The notes under the pieces are model-generated. The model searched no databases. It worked only from the letters and a program-made list of their open reading frames with translations, and was not told the DNA's origin. Shown in pieces: positions 44,771-53,788 of a DNA stretch of 64,000 nt. The position numbers were made by a program, and so were the translations under genes. The DNA comes from Phycisphaeraceae bacterium D3-23 (lineage in GTDB: Bacteria; Planctomycetota; Phycisphaerae; Phycisphaerales; Phycisphaeraceae): positions 496,001-560,000 of the forward strand of contig CP114179.1 of assembly GCA_039555135.1 (NCBI GenBank), in the 5' to 3' direction. Each line of letters starts with the position of its first letter. Position 1 is the stretch's first letter.

Positions 44771-44947
44771 GCGGGTTACGGGTCTTGGGTTTCGAGTGGG
44801 AATTGTAGACCCAATCACGTTGTTACAAGCAAGGCCACTATCCGGGTAGCGACGCAACGCCGGATGAGCGCCAAGGCACCGGCGCTCCGTCACAACACAG
44901 CTATCATGGTTAGCGCAACCCAGACCCCCGAACCCGAAACCCGTCAC
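44771..44947. repeat. inverted CGGGTTTCGGGT-type arms around a promoter region
   Basis: A 30-base left arm (44771-44800) and a complementary right arm (44918-44947) flank a 117-base centre between the dipeptidase and phosphatase start codons. The arms resemble those at 38540-38638. The right arm ends directly before the chosen ATG of the phosphatase gene. Confidence 0.5.
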
Positions 44948-45844
44948 ATGCCCCCCGACCCCGTCAAGATGCAGTGCCTCCAGGTCTGGGGCGGCAACCG
45001 GGCCGCCGACCAGACGCTCCGGTTGACGGGGCTGGATGGGTTCCTGGTGTCTCGTCCGTTCGAGGATGAGGACGCCGGGGGCGATGTGTACTACGCGTCG
45101 TCATGCGCCTCGGGGCGGATCACCCGCGTCGTCCTCGCCGACGTCGCGGGCCACGGCCAGGTCGTCGCGCGTTTCGCAAACGACCTGCGCACCTTGATGC
45201 AGCGCTTCGTCAACTACACGAGCCACCGCCGGTTCATGGCAGCCCTCAACGATGCGTTCGGCAAGCAGACCGAGGCCGGCCGCTTCGCCACAGCGATCGC
45301 GCTGTCGTACTTCGCGCCCAAGAACGAGCTGCACCTCATCAACGCGGGCCACCCGCCGCCGCTGTTCTACTGCGCCAAGACCAAGCAGTGGTCCGTCCTC
45401 GAAAACGATGACGCCGACGCGGCGGGCGAGAGCGAGACGCCCAAGCCGCGCACCGCCGACCTGCCGCTGGGGATTCAGGACGGCATCGGCTACCGTGCGA
45501 CCCGGCGCAAACTCGCGGCCGGCGACATGCTGCTGCTCTACACCGACGCATTCATCGAGGCGAAGAAACCCGACGGCAAGCTGCTCGGCGTCGCGGGGCT
45601 GCTCGAATCCATCTGCTTCGTCACGGGCGACACCCTCGCGCCCGCCTCGGACCGGCTGCTGGGGACCCTCATCGCCCACCTCGCCGCCAGCCGGGCCAAC
45701 ACCCCGACCCTCGCCGGCGACGACACGACCGCCCTGCTCCTGCGGGCCACCGGAGAAAAGCGTCAGTGGAGCCAGATCCTCACGAGCCCGATCCACCTCG
45801 TTCGCGGGATCAAGCTCGGCTCACGGATCACGCTCATGCACTGA
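44948..45844 (+). CDS. PP2C-type (SpoIIE) serine phosphatase, soluble
   Basis: 298 residues from the ATG at 44948; upstream in-frame ATGs at 44864 and 44906 would translate the repeat arm and are less likely. CLQVWGGNRAADQTLRLTGLDGFLVSRP is a common N-terminal block of this phosphatase type. The catalytic domain has GGDVYYASS, VLADVAGHGQVVAR, INAGHPPPLFY, YTDAFIEAK and GDDTTALLLRA. No membrane helices, unlike the one at 13671. Partner anti-sigma or STAS genes are not nearby. Confidence 0.86.
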   Translation: MPPDPVKMQCLQVWGGNRAADQTLRLTGLDGFLVSRPFEDEDAGGDVYYASSCASGRITRVVLADVAGHGQVVARFANDLRTLMQRFVNYTSHRRFMAALNDAFGKQTEAGRFATAIALSYFAPKNELHLINAGHPPPLFYCAKTKQWSVLENDDADAAGESETPKPRTADLPLGIQDGIGYRATRRKLAAGDMLLLYTDAFIEAKKPDGKLLGVAGLLESICFVTGDTLAPASDRLLGTLIAHLAASRANTPTLAGDDTTALLLRATGEKRQWSQILTSPIHLVRGIKLGSRITLMH

Positions 45845-45963
45845 GCGCTCGGCGGGCCGGCAACCGACCTTCGCAAAGTGGCGGAGGTTTGCCGCATCTC
45901 CCCGGCTGGTCTAGAATCAGCGATTCGCCGAGGCGACCCACCCCAACCTCCAAGGACCGCGCT

Positions 45964-46422
45964 ATGCGCCGGACGCCCGCCCGACTGATGCTTTTCCTGC
46001 TCCCCGCCCTGCTCACGCTCGTCGGCGGCTGTCAGCACATCAAGACGCCCGTGCTCGCGTTCACCGATGATGGCGACTACCTCCAGCCGGCCGTGGGCGA
46101 GGGGCTCGTCGCCAGCCGCGAGTCGTACATCCCGGACGTGCCGATGCCGATCGGCTTCCGCGCGGTCGCCAGCCAGTGCACGAGCGGCTCGGACGGCCGA
46201 TCGCGCACCGTGCATCATGTTTATCAGGGCCACGCCAAGTCGTCCGCTGCGGCCGCGTTCTATCAGGACGTGCTGCCCGAGCACGGCTGGGACTTCGTCA
46301 GCGCCCAGAACGTCAGCGACACCGCCACCCTCACCTACACCAAAGGCAGCGAGTCGCTGACCGTCGAGACGCGCCACGGCTACGGCGTCACGACCGTCAC
46401 CATCGACATCAACGCCCGCTGA
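45964..46422 (+). CDS. predicted lipoprotein, unknown
   Basis: 152 residues. The N-terminal LMLFLLPALLTLVGGC is a lipoprotein leader. The mature domain (HHVYQGHAKSSAAAAFYQDVLPEHGWDFVSA and YTKGSESLTVETRHGYGVTTVTIDIN) has the alpha/beta pattern of small domains that follow a G-x-x-x-Y-Q-x-x-L-P-x-x-G-W motif, as in DUF4864- or sporulation-related lipoproteins. AAGGA precedes the ATG. It ends 11 bases before the next gene, so the two are likely one operon. Confidence 0.75.
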   Translation: MRRTPARLMLFLLPALLTLVGGCQHIKTPVLAFTDDGDYLQPAVGEGLVASRESYIPDVPMPIGFRAVASQCTSGSDGRSRTVHHVYQGHAKSSAAAAFYQDVLPEHGWDFVSAQNVSDTATLTYTKGSESLTVETRHGYGVTTVTIDINAR

Positions 46423-46433
46423 GCGCACCCGAT

Positions 46434-47321
46434 ATGGATTCCAAGAAACGCCACGAGCTCGAGACCAACGACCTGCGCGAGTTCCTTGATAACTTCAAGG
46501 ACTTCTGGGACAAGAACGGCAACACGATCCTGATCGCGCTGATCATCGTCGTCGGCGGGCTCGCCGCGATGCGCTGGTACAAGAACAAGCAGGTCGCGAC
46601 CGTCAACGACGCGGCGCATGCGCTGGAGACCGCGACCAACGGCGAGTTCCTGCTCAGCGTCGCGGCCGACCACCCGAGCGTGCGGCACATCGCGCTGCTG
46701 CGGGCGGGCGACTCGTTCCTCGAAGAGGCGCGCCTTGCGCGTGTCGCCGGGGAAGATGACGACGCCGAGGAGCACTTGGAAAACGCCGCCAACGCCTACG
46801 CGAGTGTCGTCGGCGAAGAGAAGTCCCCCGCCGAGTTCCGCATTAGTGCTTACCTCGGCAGCGCGACCGTGGCCGAGGAACTGGGCGACTGGGACAAAGC
46901 GAAAGCAGCATACACCCAGGCGAGCGAGTTGGCGGGCGACCGTTTCATCCGGCTTGCGACGCTCGCCAAGGCCGGGCTCGACCGGCTGGATTCGCTGGGT
47001 GTCGCCGTGCCGTTCGGCCCCGAAGAGGTCGCCGCCCCGCAGACCCCGCCGGGCCAGCCGTTCAACCCCGACGACTTCAACCTGGATGATATCGATGACG
47101 ACGGTGTGCCCGACCGCATCCAGCGGCCCGAGCAAGACCCCGCCGATCCGCTTTTCCCCGGCGGCGACCCGCTCAATCCCAGCCCTGACCCGGGCAACGA
47201 CCCGCTCAACCCCGGCGGATTGCCCGGCGGACTAGGCGACCCGCTCGGTGGCGATCCAGAGGACGGCGCGGACACCCCGCCCGCCATCGACCCGCTGCTC
47301 AACCCGACCGGCGGCGAGTAA
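46434..47321 (+). CDS. single-pass membrane protein with TPR-like periplasmic domain
   Basis: 295 residues. A cytoplasmic start (MDSKKRHELETNDLREFLDNF), one transmembrane helix about 33-48 (TILIALIIVVGGLAAMRW), helical repeats to about 190 (AYASVVGEEKSPAEF, AYLGSATVAEELGDWDKAKAAYTQA), then a Pro/Gly/Asp-rich tail with repeated DPLNP units. The layout matches YfgM/DUF2133-type TPR proteins that sit near BamB in other bacteria. Role in envelope protein handling is inferred. The low-complexity tail is unusual. Confidence 0.78.
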   Translation: MDSKKRHELETNDLREFLDNFKDFWDKNGNTILIALIIVVGGLAAMRWYKNKQVATVNDAAHALETATNGEFLLSVAADHPSVRHIALLRAGDSFLEEARLARVAGEDDDAEEHLENAANAYASVVGEEKSPAEFRISAYLGSATVAEELGDWDKAKAAYTQASELAGDRFIRLATLAKAGLDRLDSLGVAVPFGPEEVAAPQTPPGQPFNPDDFNLDDIDDDGVPDRIQRPEQDPADPLFPGGDPLNPSPDPGNDPLNPGGLPGGLGDPLGGDPEDGADTPPAIDPLLNPTGGE

Positions 47322-47336
47322 GCCCACCGGACCGAC

Positions 47337-48683
47337 ATGAACCAGCCCTTCCACGCCGACTCGCCCGAGGCCCTCGCCCAGGCCCGGCGATACCACGCGC
47401 AGTCGCTCGAAGACCTCGAAGAGGCCGGCGCCGAGCGTATGCGCTGGACGATGAACAAGAACTCGTCGCTGCGTCTGGACAAGTACGTCCAAGGCCGGCT
47501 CAAGGGGACCTCCCGCAGCCAGGTCCAGAAGCTCATCGAGCTCGGGGCCGTCACCGTCAACGGCAATGAGGCCAAGCCCTCGCAGAAGCTGCGCGGCGAC
47601 GACGTCGTCGAGGTCGTCGTCCCGCCCAAGCCCGCCGACGACCTCATCGCCGAGGACATCCCGCTCGACATCCTCTACGAGGACGACGGCTTCATCGCCA
47701 TCAACAAGCAGGCCGGCTTCATCGTCCACCCCGCCCGCTCGCACCTCACCGGCACGATGCTCAACGCGCTGGCCTGGCACTTCCAGCACCACCCCGGCAA
47801 CAGCGTCGAGCTCAAAACAAACGACAACCAAACCCAAGCCATACCTGAGCACATCGAAGGTACGAATCGCCCCCCCTCTAAACCGAAGTCCAAAAAGAAA
47901 ACCAAGCCCGCCCTCTCCTCCGTCGGCCAGGACAAGGCCCGCCCCGGCGTCATCCACCGACTGGACATGAACACCACCGGCGTCATCCTCTTTGGCAAGC
48001 AGGACGAGTCGCACTGGCTGCTCGCCAAGCAGTTCGAGGACCGCACCAACACCAAGGCCTACCTCGCCGTCGTCCACGGCAACCCGCAGCCCTCGGCCGG
48101 GACGATCGAGGAGCCCCTGGGCAAGCACCCCACGATCCGCGAGGGGCAGGCCGTGCGACAAGACTCGACCGGCAAGCACGCGCTCACCCTCTACCGGGTC
48201 CGCGAGCACTACGACGGCTACGCGCTGGTCGAGGTTCAGATCAAGACCGGACGCACACACCAGATCCGCGTCCACATGCAGTACCTCGGCTTCCCCATCG
48301 TCGGCGACCTGCTCTACGGCGGCGAGCTCGTCGGCCCCCGCGAAATCGAAAATCCGCCCCATCCCGCCGGCGCTCGGCCCCACCTCAACTACGCCCGGCC
48401 CAAGGACGAAGGCAAAAAACTCGAAGCCCGCGCGATCGACCGGCTTGAGCAAGGCGACGCCCACCCCGACGGAGCCATCCTCATGCCCACCCCCGCGCTC
48501 CACGCCGGCTACCTCCAGGTCAGGCACCCGATCCACCGCCACGACATGACCTTCACCGCGCCGCTGCACGAGCCGATGCTCACGCTCGTCAAGGCCCTAC
48601 GCAAACGCCCGCACCCCGACGGGCTCAAGGGCGTCACGCAGGGCGCGTTGATCGATATGGAGTTGACGGTGCCGGCCAGCTAA
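47337..48683 (+). CDS. RluD-type 23S rRNA pseudouridine synthase
   Basis: 448 residues. An S4 domain at about 48-105 (LRLDKYVQGRLKGTSRSQVQKLIELGAV), then the catalytic domain with HRLD210MNTTG as active site, and TGRTHQIRVHMQYLGFPIVGD. An insert of about 40 residues (roughly 160-201, Lys/Pro/Gln-rich, coded by lower-GC DNA) splits the catalytic domain before RPGVIHRLD. The position modified (RluD or RluC type) cannot be fixed. Convergent with the next gene, 4-base overlap. Confidence 0.92.
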   Translation: MNQPFHADSPEALAQARRYHAQSLEDLEEAGAERMRWTMNKNSSLRLDKYVQGRLKGTSRSQVQKLIELGAVTVNGNEAKPSQKLRGDDVVEVVVPPKPADDLIAEDIPLDILYEDDGFIAINKQAGFIVHPARSHLTGTMLNALAWHFQHHPGNSVELKTNDNQTQAIPEHIEGTNRPPSKPKSKKKTKPALSSVGQDKARPGVIHRLDMNTTGVILFGKQDESHWLLAKQFEDRTNTKAYLAVVHGNPQPSAGTIEEPLGKHPTIREGQAVRQDSTGKHALTLYRVREHYDGYALVEVQIKTGRTHQIRVHMQYLGFPIVGDLLYGGELVGPREIENPPHPAGARPHLNYARPKDEGKKLEARAIDRLEQGDAHPDGAILMPTPALHAGYLQVRHPIHRHDMTFTAPLHEPMLTLVKALRKRPHPDGLKGVTQGALIDMELTVPAS

Positions 48684-49366
48684 ATCTTCTTGCCGCGGAT
48701 GCCCCAGATCAGCATGAAGAGGCCGATGAACGTAAACGGCAACGACGCCAACCACTTCCCACCCAGGTTGTAGAGGAAGGCGATGTAGCGGTTGACGCTC
48801 CGGGTTGTATCGGTGGAGTTCTCAAAATCCCAGAAGTACCACCAGATAAAGCCAGACACCCCGATCAAGAACAGACCCCAGAGGATGTTCTTCCACGGCG
48901 GATCGCCATTGTCGTCACCCTCGGTGGCCTTGGATGCCCCCAGACGGCCGGCCAGCGGCGCGGCCGCTACTGCGGTGTTGAGTTTCTTCCCGCTCTTGAA
49001 GTTGTAACCACACGACACGCACAGCGCAGCGCCCGGCTTGGCAGCCGTCCCGCACGATGGGCACTTGGCCCCGCCCGCGTGGCCCGACGCCATCTGCGCC
49101 TGGGCCCCGGCCTCCATCGCCGCGAGGGCGGCGAGGTCGCTGCTCACGCCGCCGGGCCCGCTCACGACTTCCAGATCAAAGCCGCTGTCGTCTCCCCCGC
49201 CGCCGGCGCTGGGCACGACCATCTCCAACTCGAAATCGTCCTCGGGCGGCTTGGGCCTGGGGACCCGGATGGGCTCTTTGCACTTGGGGCATTTCGCCCG
49301 CCGACCGGCGTGTTCGTCTTTGACGCCGATCTTGTGGGAGCAGTGCTTGCAGCGAAACTTGATCAT
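48680..49366 (-). CDS. membrane protein with two zinc ribbons
   Basis: 228 residues. N-terminal ribbon FRCKHCSHKIGVKDEHAGRRAKCPKCKE (MJ0042-like), an acidic/Gly linker, a second ribbon KCPSCGTAAKPGAALCVSCGYNFKSGKK at about 101-130, then two transmembrane helices in the last 70 residues (ILWGLFLIGVSGFIWWYF and LASLPFTFIGLFMLIWGI). Proteins of this plan are frequent in planctomycetes and of unknown role. Confidence 0.8.
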   Translation of the reverse strand: MIKFRCKHCSHKIGVKDEHAGRRAKCPKCKEPIRVPRPKPPEDDFELEMVVPSAGGGGDDSGFDLEVVSGPGGVSSDLAALAAMEAGAQAQMASGHAGGAKCPSCGTAAKPGAALCVSCGYNFKSGKKLNTAVAAAPLAGRLGASKATEGDDNGDPPWKNILWGLFLIGVSGFIWWYFWDFENSTDTTRSVNRYIAFLYNLGGKWLASLPFTFIGLFMLIWGIRGKKI

Positions 49367-49398
49367 CGGGTCCCCTGGAAAGAAGCGGTCAAAACAGG

Positions 49399-50751
49399 TC
49401 AGGTCGTACGCGGTGTGGGCTCAATGAGCGGGCTGTAGCGCGAGCCGGCGAGCGGGACACGGCGGTTCACCGGCGGGCCGGACGGCAACATCGGCCCGAT
49501 CAACGCGGCGCCGACGGCGACGAGCACGTTCGCGGCGGTGTACCAGTACCAACCGACGTTGAGGTCGGCCCGGCCGCCGTTGCCATCGAAGTGCACATCG
49601 ATCGCGGTCAATAGGCCGGTCACGAGCAGCATGACGATCATCAGCGGGATCATGCCGCGCCAGGCGAGCTTCATGAGCTGGTCAAAGCGCAGCCGCGGCA
49701 GCGTCCACCGCACCCACATCATCACGAAGAGTAGGAAGAAGATCTTGCCGCAGAACACGCCGAACTTCGTCATCACGATCGCGAGCCCGGCCCAGCCGCT
49801 CTGGGCGACCACCGGCAGGTCGCCGACAAACGGGAGGATGTCCCACCCGCCCAGGAACAGGATGGCGAAGAACGCGCAGCCCGTGATCATGTGCATGTAC
49901 TCGCCCAGGAAGAAGAGCGCCCACTTCATCGAGCTGTACTCGGTGTGGAACCCGCCGACGAGTTCCTGCTCCGCCTCGGCCAGGTCAAACGGCGCACGGT
50001 TCGCCTCCGCGAGCAGGCAGATAAAAAAGATGATCGCGACCAGCGGGTGGGCGAAGAGCCCCCATGCGCCAAAGCCGCTCGACGACGCCTGGGTGTTGGC
50101 CATGAAGCCGGCGTCGGTGGACTTGTAGAGCAGGAGCATGATGAGCACGCAGATGCCCATGGGGATCTCGTAGCTGAGCATCTGCGCAGTGGCGCGGAGC
50201 CCGCCCAGGAAGGCATACTTGTTGTTGCTGGCGTAGGCCCCGAGCACGATGCCGTAGACCGCGACCGACCCGACCGCGAGGATATAGACGACGCCGATGT
50301 TGACCGGCGCGACGGCGACGACGGTCCGACCCGCCTCCACCAGATGCAACCCGAATAGGTGGATGTCGGGCACCATGTACGTCCCGCCCCAGGGCACCAC
50401 CGCCCACCCGATCAGCGCGGGGATGACGACCAGGGCCGGCCCGAGGAAGAATAAGACGCGATCGACGTAGGGCGGGGTGTAGTCTTCTTTGAGCAGGAGC
50501 TTGATGCCGTCCGCGAGGGCCTGCCCAAAGCCGCCGAACTTTTTCTCGTAGAGCCAGGCGAGCCCCAACATGTTGAGCGGGCCGTCGAGGGCACGGAGCA
50601 TGCCGAAGCCGACGCGGTTGGGTCCGATGCGGTCCTGTGCCCAGGAGCAGACCTTGCGTTCCATGAAGATGAGGTAGGCGGTCGCGCCGAGCATCGTGTG
50701 GATCACGACGAGGATGAGCATGACGCTGACGAAGAACTGGGCGGAGAGCAT
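49399..50751 (-). CDS. nuoH: NADH-quinone oxidoreductase subunit H
   Basis: Membrane arm subunit of complex I near the quinone site. 450 residues with at least eight helices. ERKVCSWAQDRIGPNRVGFGMLRALDGPLNMLG (with EDYTPPYVDRVLF after it) and AEANRAPFDLAEAEQELVGGFHTEYSSMKWALFFLGEY are the diagnostic conserved loops. The C-terminal 60 residues after helix 8 are longer than usual. No other nuo gene is next to it; nuoB is 8 kb away on the other strand. Confidence 0.95.
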   Translation of the reverse strand: MLSAQFFVSVMLILVVIHTMLGATAYLIFMERKVCSWAQDRIGPNRVGFGMLRALDGPLNMLGLAWLYEKKFGGFGQALADGIKLLLKEDYTPPYVDRVLFFLGPALVVIPALIGWAVVPWGGTYMVPDIHLFGLHLVEAGRTVVAVAPVNIGVVYILAVGSVAVYGIVLGAYASNNKYAFLGGLRATAQMLSYEIPMGICVLIMLLLYKSTDAGFMANTQASSSGFGAWGLFAHPLVAIIFFICLLAEANRAPFDLAEAEQELVGGFHTEYSSMKWALFFLGEYMHMITGCAFFAILFLGGWDILPFVGDLPVVAQSGWAGLAIVMTKFGVFCGKIFFLLFVMMWVRWTLPRLRFDQLMKLAWRGMIPLMIVMLLVTGLLTAIDVHFDGNGGRADLNVGWYWYTAANVLVAVGAALIGPMLPSGPPVNRRVPLAGSRYSPLIEPTPRTT

Positions 50752-50862
50752 GGGGGTTTCCGTGTTGGAAGCCGGGTTGAGCCGAGGGGTCGGCGGGTGA
50801 GCCGTGGCGGTCCGTCGCCGGTGGCATTATCAGCCGGGCGGGGCGCGGGGGCAAATCCACGC

Positions 50863-52791
50863 ATGCCAACCCGTTGGATGACCGATCGTTACAATCGAAC
50901 GACCCGCCGGACAAAGCCCACCTTGCACGACCCTGAACCCGACCACCCGACGCCCGCCGACCCGCCCGCTGCTGCTGCGACGCCGGCGTCGCAGCCCGCG
51001 CCAACAGCCTCGAAGGAGGACGAGGGCGAGGCGGTCCCTGCAGAAGTGTTCAAGGCCCCCGCGTTCGAGTCGGCCCAGCCCGAGGCCGAGCTGCCCGCCG
51101 CCGGGGCCAGCACGGACGAGACGATCAAAGAGACGGTCGAGGCGCTGGTGATCGCGTTTATCCTCGCGTTTGTGTTCCGTGCCTTCGTGGTCGAGGCCTT
51201 CATCATCCCGACCGGGTCGATGGCCCCGACGCTCCTGGGCGAGCACATCACCTGCCATTGCCCGTCGTGTGGCTACGTCTTTGACACGAGCTCGAGCAAC
51301 CGTGACACCAACAACGACGATCCGGATAAGCCCTTCGCCGCGCCCTGCCCGATGTGCCGCTTCCCCGTGCAGGTCCCCGCGATCACCCAGACCCGCGCGG
51401 GCGACCGTATCCTCGTCGATAAGTTCATCTATACCTTCGCCGACCCCAAGCGGTGGGACGTCGTCGTCTTCAAGAACCCGCAGGCCTACAACGACGACGC
51501 CACGGCCAACACGCCCGACACACCGGGCCCACGCACCAACTTCATCAAACGGCTCATCGGGCTGCCCGGCGAACAGGTCTACTTGCTCGAGGGTGACGTC
51601 TTCATCGCCCCACCCGGCAGCGCGGATTTCGCCATCGCCCGCAAGGCCGACCCCGACGCCAACCCGCACTGGCGTCGGATTCAGAACGCCATGTGGCAGC
51701 CGATCTACCACAGCCAGTACGTCCCGCTCGTCACCGGGCTCCCCGGCTCGGGCCACGGCACGGTCGACGATGTCCGCGATGACGACCACGCCTGGGACGT
51801 GCCTTGGATCGTCGCCGACAACAACCAGGGAGACTGGCAGCTCGGCGACGCGCGGCACCCCGCCCGGCGCTACCGCTTCGCCGGCGGGAAGGGCCTCATC
51901 GAGTTCGAATTCGACCCGCTGGACTCGGGCGTCGCCTACGACAACTCGTTCTCCGTCTACCCCTACAATTTCGGCGGCTGGGGCCAGACCATGCACCGAC
52001 GGGACCACGAGCCGATCGAGGACATCCGTCTCGCCGCCGCCGTGAAACCCGAGGGCAATAACATCATGGTCATGCTCTCGACCACCGCCCGGCTCGATGT
52101 CCCCGGCAACGGCACGGAAACCCTCACGGTCTCGATCGACTCCGCGGGCTGGGTCATCGTCCAGGCCCCCGACCGGGGCGAAGCAAACAGCGTGCTGGGC
52201 GAACCGGCGCAGGGGCCAGCGCTGCAGCCGGGCGTCGCGACCACCGTCGAGCTCTGGCTCGTCGATCAGCAGGTCATGGTCTGGGTCGCGGGTGAACTGG
52301 TCACAACGTACCAATACGACCTTTCGTGGCAGCAGGTGCTCGACCGCCCCGCGCCCGAGCCGCTGCCAGAAGTGGTGATCGGCATCGACTCGGACCAGCC
52401 TGTCGAGCTGTACCGCGTCGAGCTGGACCGCGACGTGTACTACAGCGGGCGATACACACCTTCGGCCGGCAGCATCTTCCGCCGAAATGGGCAACTGGAT
52501 GCGAGCGACCTGCCCGCGCCGATGGTGCTCCGCGAACAGACGGCCGACCACGACGCCGAGTTCTACGTCATCGGCGACAACACCCCCGCCAGCGATGACG
52601 CCCGGGTCTGGACCGATGTCAACGGCTGGGTCCGGCTGCGCTACTTCGGCGGCGAAGAACGCACCCGCGTCGTACCCCGCAGCCTGATGGTCGGCCGGGC
52701 GTTCTTCGTCTACTACCCCGCCCCCCAGCCCGCGCGGCGCGGCGACAGCGGGATCATCCCGGACTTCGGCCGGATGCGATTTATCCACTGA
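50863..52791 (+). CDS. lepB: signal peptidase I with large insertion domain
   Basis: Cleaves signal peptides at the outer face of the inner membrane. 642 residues against about 250-320 usual. A Pro/Ala-rich start is followed by one transmembrane helix (about 95-113). Catalytic Ser119 in PTGS119MAPTL and Lys229 in FIK229RLIGLPGE; the GDN motif (571-573) is in GDNTPASDDARVW. Between Ser and Lys lies a CPSCGYVFD...CPMCRFPV zinc ribbon. Between Lys and GDN lie about 340 residues, including a beta-rich domain (VYPYNFGGWGQTMH, VELWLVDQQVMVWVAGELV) like a LamG/concanavalin fold. An ATG at 50878 is an alternative start. Confidence 0.93.
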   Translation: MPTRWMTDRYNRTTRRTKPTLHDPEPDHPTPADPPAAAATPASQPAPTASKEDEGEAVPAEVFKAPAFESAQPEAELPAAGASTDETIKETVEALVIAFILAFVFRAFVVEAFIIPTGSMAPTLLGEHITCHCPSCGYVFDTSSSNRDTNNDDPDKPFAAPCPMCRFPVQVPAITQTRAGDRILVDKFIYTFADPKRWDVVVFKNPQAYNDDATANTPDTPGPRTNFIKRLIGLPGEQVYLLEGDVFIAPPGSADFAIARKADPDANPHWRRIQNAMWQPIYHSQYVPLVTGLPGSGHGTVDDVRDDDHAWDVPWIVADNNQGDWQLGDARHPARRYRFAGGKGLIEFEFDPLDSGVAYDNSFSVYPYNFGGWGQTMHRRDHEPIEDIRLAAAVKPEGNNIMVMLSTTARLDVPGNGTETLTVSIDSAGWVIVQAPDRGEANSVLGEPAQGPALQPGVATTVELWLVDQQVMVWVAGELVTTYQYDLSWQQVLDRPAPEPLPEVVIGIDSDQPVELYRVELDRDVYYSGRYTPSAGSIFRRNGQLDASDLPAPMVLREQTADHDAEFYVIGDNTPASDDARVWTDVNGWVRLRYFGGEERTRVVPRSLMVGRAFFVYYPAPQPARRGDSGIIPDFGRMRFIH

Positions 52792-52804
52792 CACCGGCGC
52801 AACC

Positions 52805-52880
52805 GTGTTTAGCCCGCCGCCCAACGGGCGCGGCGTGTACGCCCAGGTAAGGCACGCCCCGCCCGATGGACGACGGCGGC
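52805..52880. repeat. GTTTAGCC palindromic repeat, copy 3
   Basis: GTGTTTAGCCCGCCGCCCAA at the left, diverged right half with GACGACGGCGG. Located just after lepB, as the other two copies follow gcvT and the phosphatase gene. Confidence 0.7.
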
Positions 52881-52982
52881 ATAGACGGCGTCACCGGTGA
52901 CGGTAAATCAGGCAAGCAAATTGCCAAGGGCAGACCCGTACCCACTGGCAGGGTCATCCCGACCCACTATCATGCCTCCCCT

Positions 52983-53597
52983 ATGGCACAGCCCCCCCTC
53001 ATCATGCGGCACGTCATCGCCGCCCTGGTCACCAACGAGCCCGGCGTCCTCGCGCAGGTCGCTGGCATGTTCGCCGCGCGCGGATTCAACATCGACTCCC
53101 TCGTCGTCGGCCGAACCGAAAACCCCGAGCTCTCCCGTATGACCATCGTCGTCATCGGCGACGATGCGATCCTCGAACAGGTCCGCAAGCAGCTCCAGAA
53201 ACTTGTCCCCGTTGTCAAGGTTGTCGACTATCAGAACGTCACCTTCGTCGAACGCGACCTAGTGATGGTCCAGGTCAACACCAAAGACGGTGAGGTCGAT
53301 ACCGCACACCGTGGCGAGATCGCCCAGCTCGCCGACTTCTTCCGCGCCAAGATCGTCGATGTCGCCTCCGACCGTATGATGGTCGAGCTCGGCGGCACCG
53401 AAGAAAAACTCGAGGCCTTCGTCGAGATGCTCAAGCCGTTCGGCATCATCGAACTCGCCCGCACCGGCGTAATCGCCATGCCGCGCGGTGACGCCGGCTC
53501 CAGCGCAAGACACCCCGTCCGCGGCGGCATCGTCCGCTACACCGACGCCGCGGGCGACGACGACGCCATTGACCCCAGCGACCTGCCGCCGGGGTAG
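52983..53597 (+). CDS. ilvN: acetolactate synthase small (regulatory) subunit
   Basis: 204 residues. An ACT domain at the N-terminus (RHVIAALVTNEPGVLAQVAGMFAARGFNIDSLVVG) binds valine for feedback control of branched-chain amino acid synthesis, followed by the second domain (DLVMVQVNTKDGEVDTAHRGEIAQLADFFRAKIVD, MMVELGGTEEKLEAFVEMLKPFGIIELARTG). The catalytic subunit ilvB is not in the window. The start at 52983 is the only ATG that gives the conserved N-terminus. Confidence 0.95.
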   Translation: MAQPPLIMRHVIAALVTNEPGVLAQVAGMFAARGFNIDSLVVGRTENPELSRMTIVVIGDDAILEQVRKQLQKLVPVVKVVDYQNVTFVERDLVMVQVNTKDGEVDTAHRGEIAQLADFFRAKIVDVASDRMMVELGGTEEKLEAFVEMLKPFGIIELARTGVIAMPRGDAGSSARHPVRGGIVRYTDAAGDDDAIDPSDLPPG

Positions 53598-53628
53598 GTC
53601 AGATCGTCCTTCGTGGTTCACTCTAAAA

Positions 53629-53725
53629 GGTGGGGCGGGCTTCCAGCCCGCCATCAGGCCGAAGGCCTGAAAGCGCACTTGGTTCACGGCTACGCCGTGA
53701 TGGCAGGCAGGATGCCCGCCCCACC
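53629..53725. repeat. 97-nt composite palindromic (REP/BIME-like) repeat, copy 2
   Basis: Same outer ends and length as 31328-31424: GGTGGGGCGGGC at the left, GCCCGCCCCACC at the right, inner hairpin AGGCC/GGCCT. Located between ilvN and the kinase gene. Confidence 0.85.
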
Positions 53726-53788
53726 TATCCCAATGTGAACGACTACCCGATCGTCCGCCGGTCATTGATTCAAATGTAAGATACCCGC

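Noticed and set aside
53629-53725. CRISPR repeat
   Set aside because: Units are not regularly spaced and lack unique spacers; no cas genes are present.
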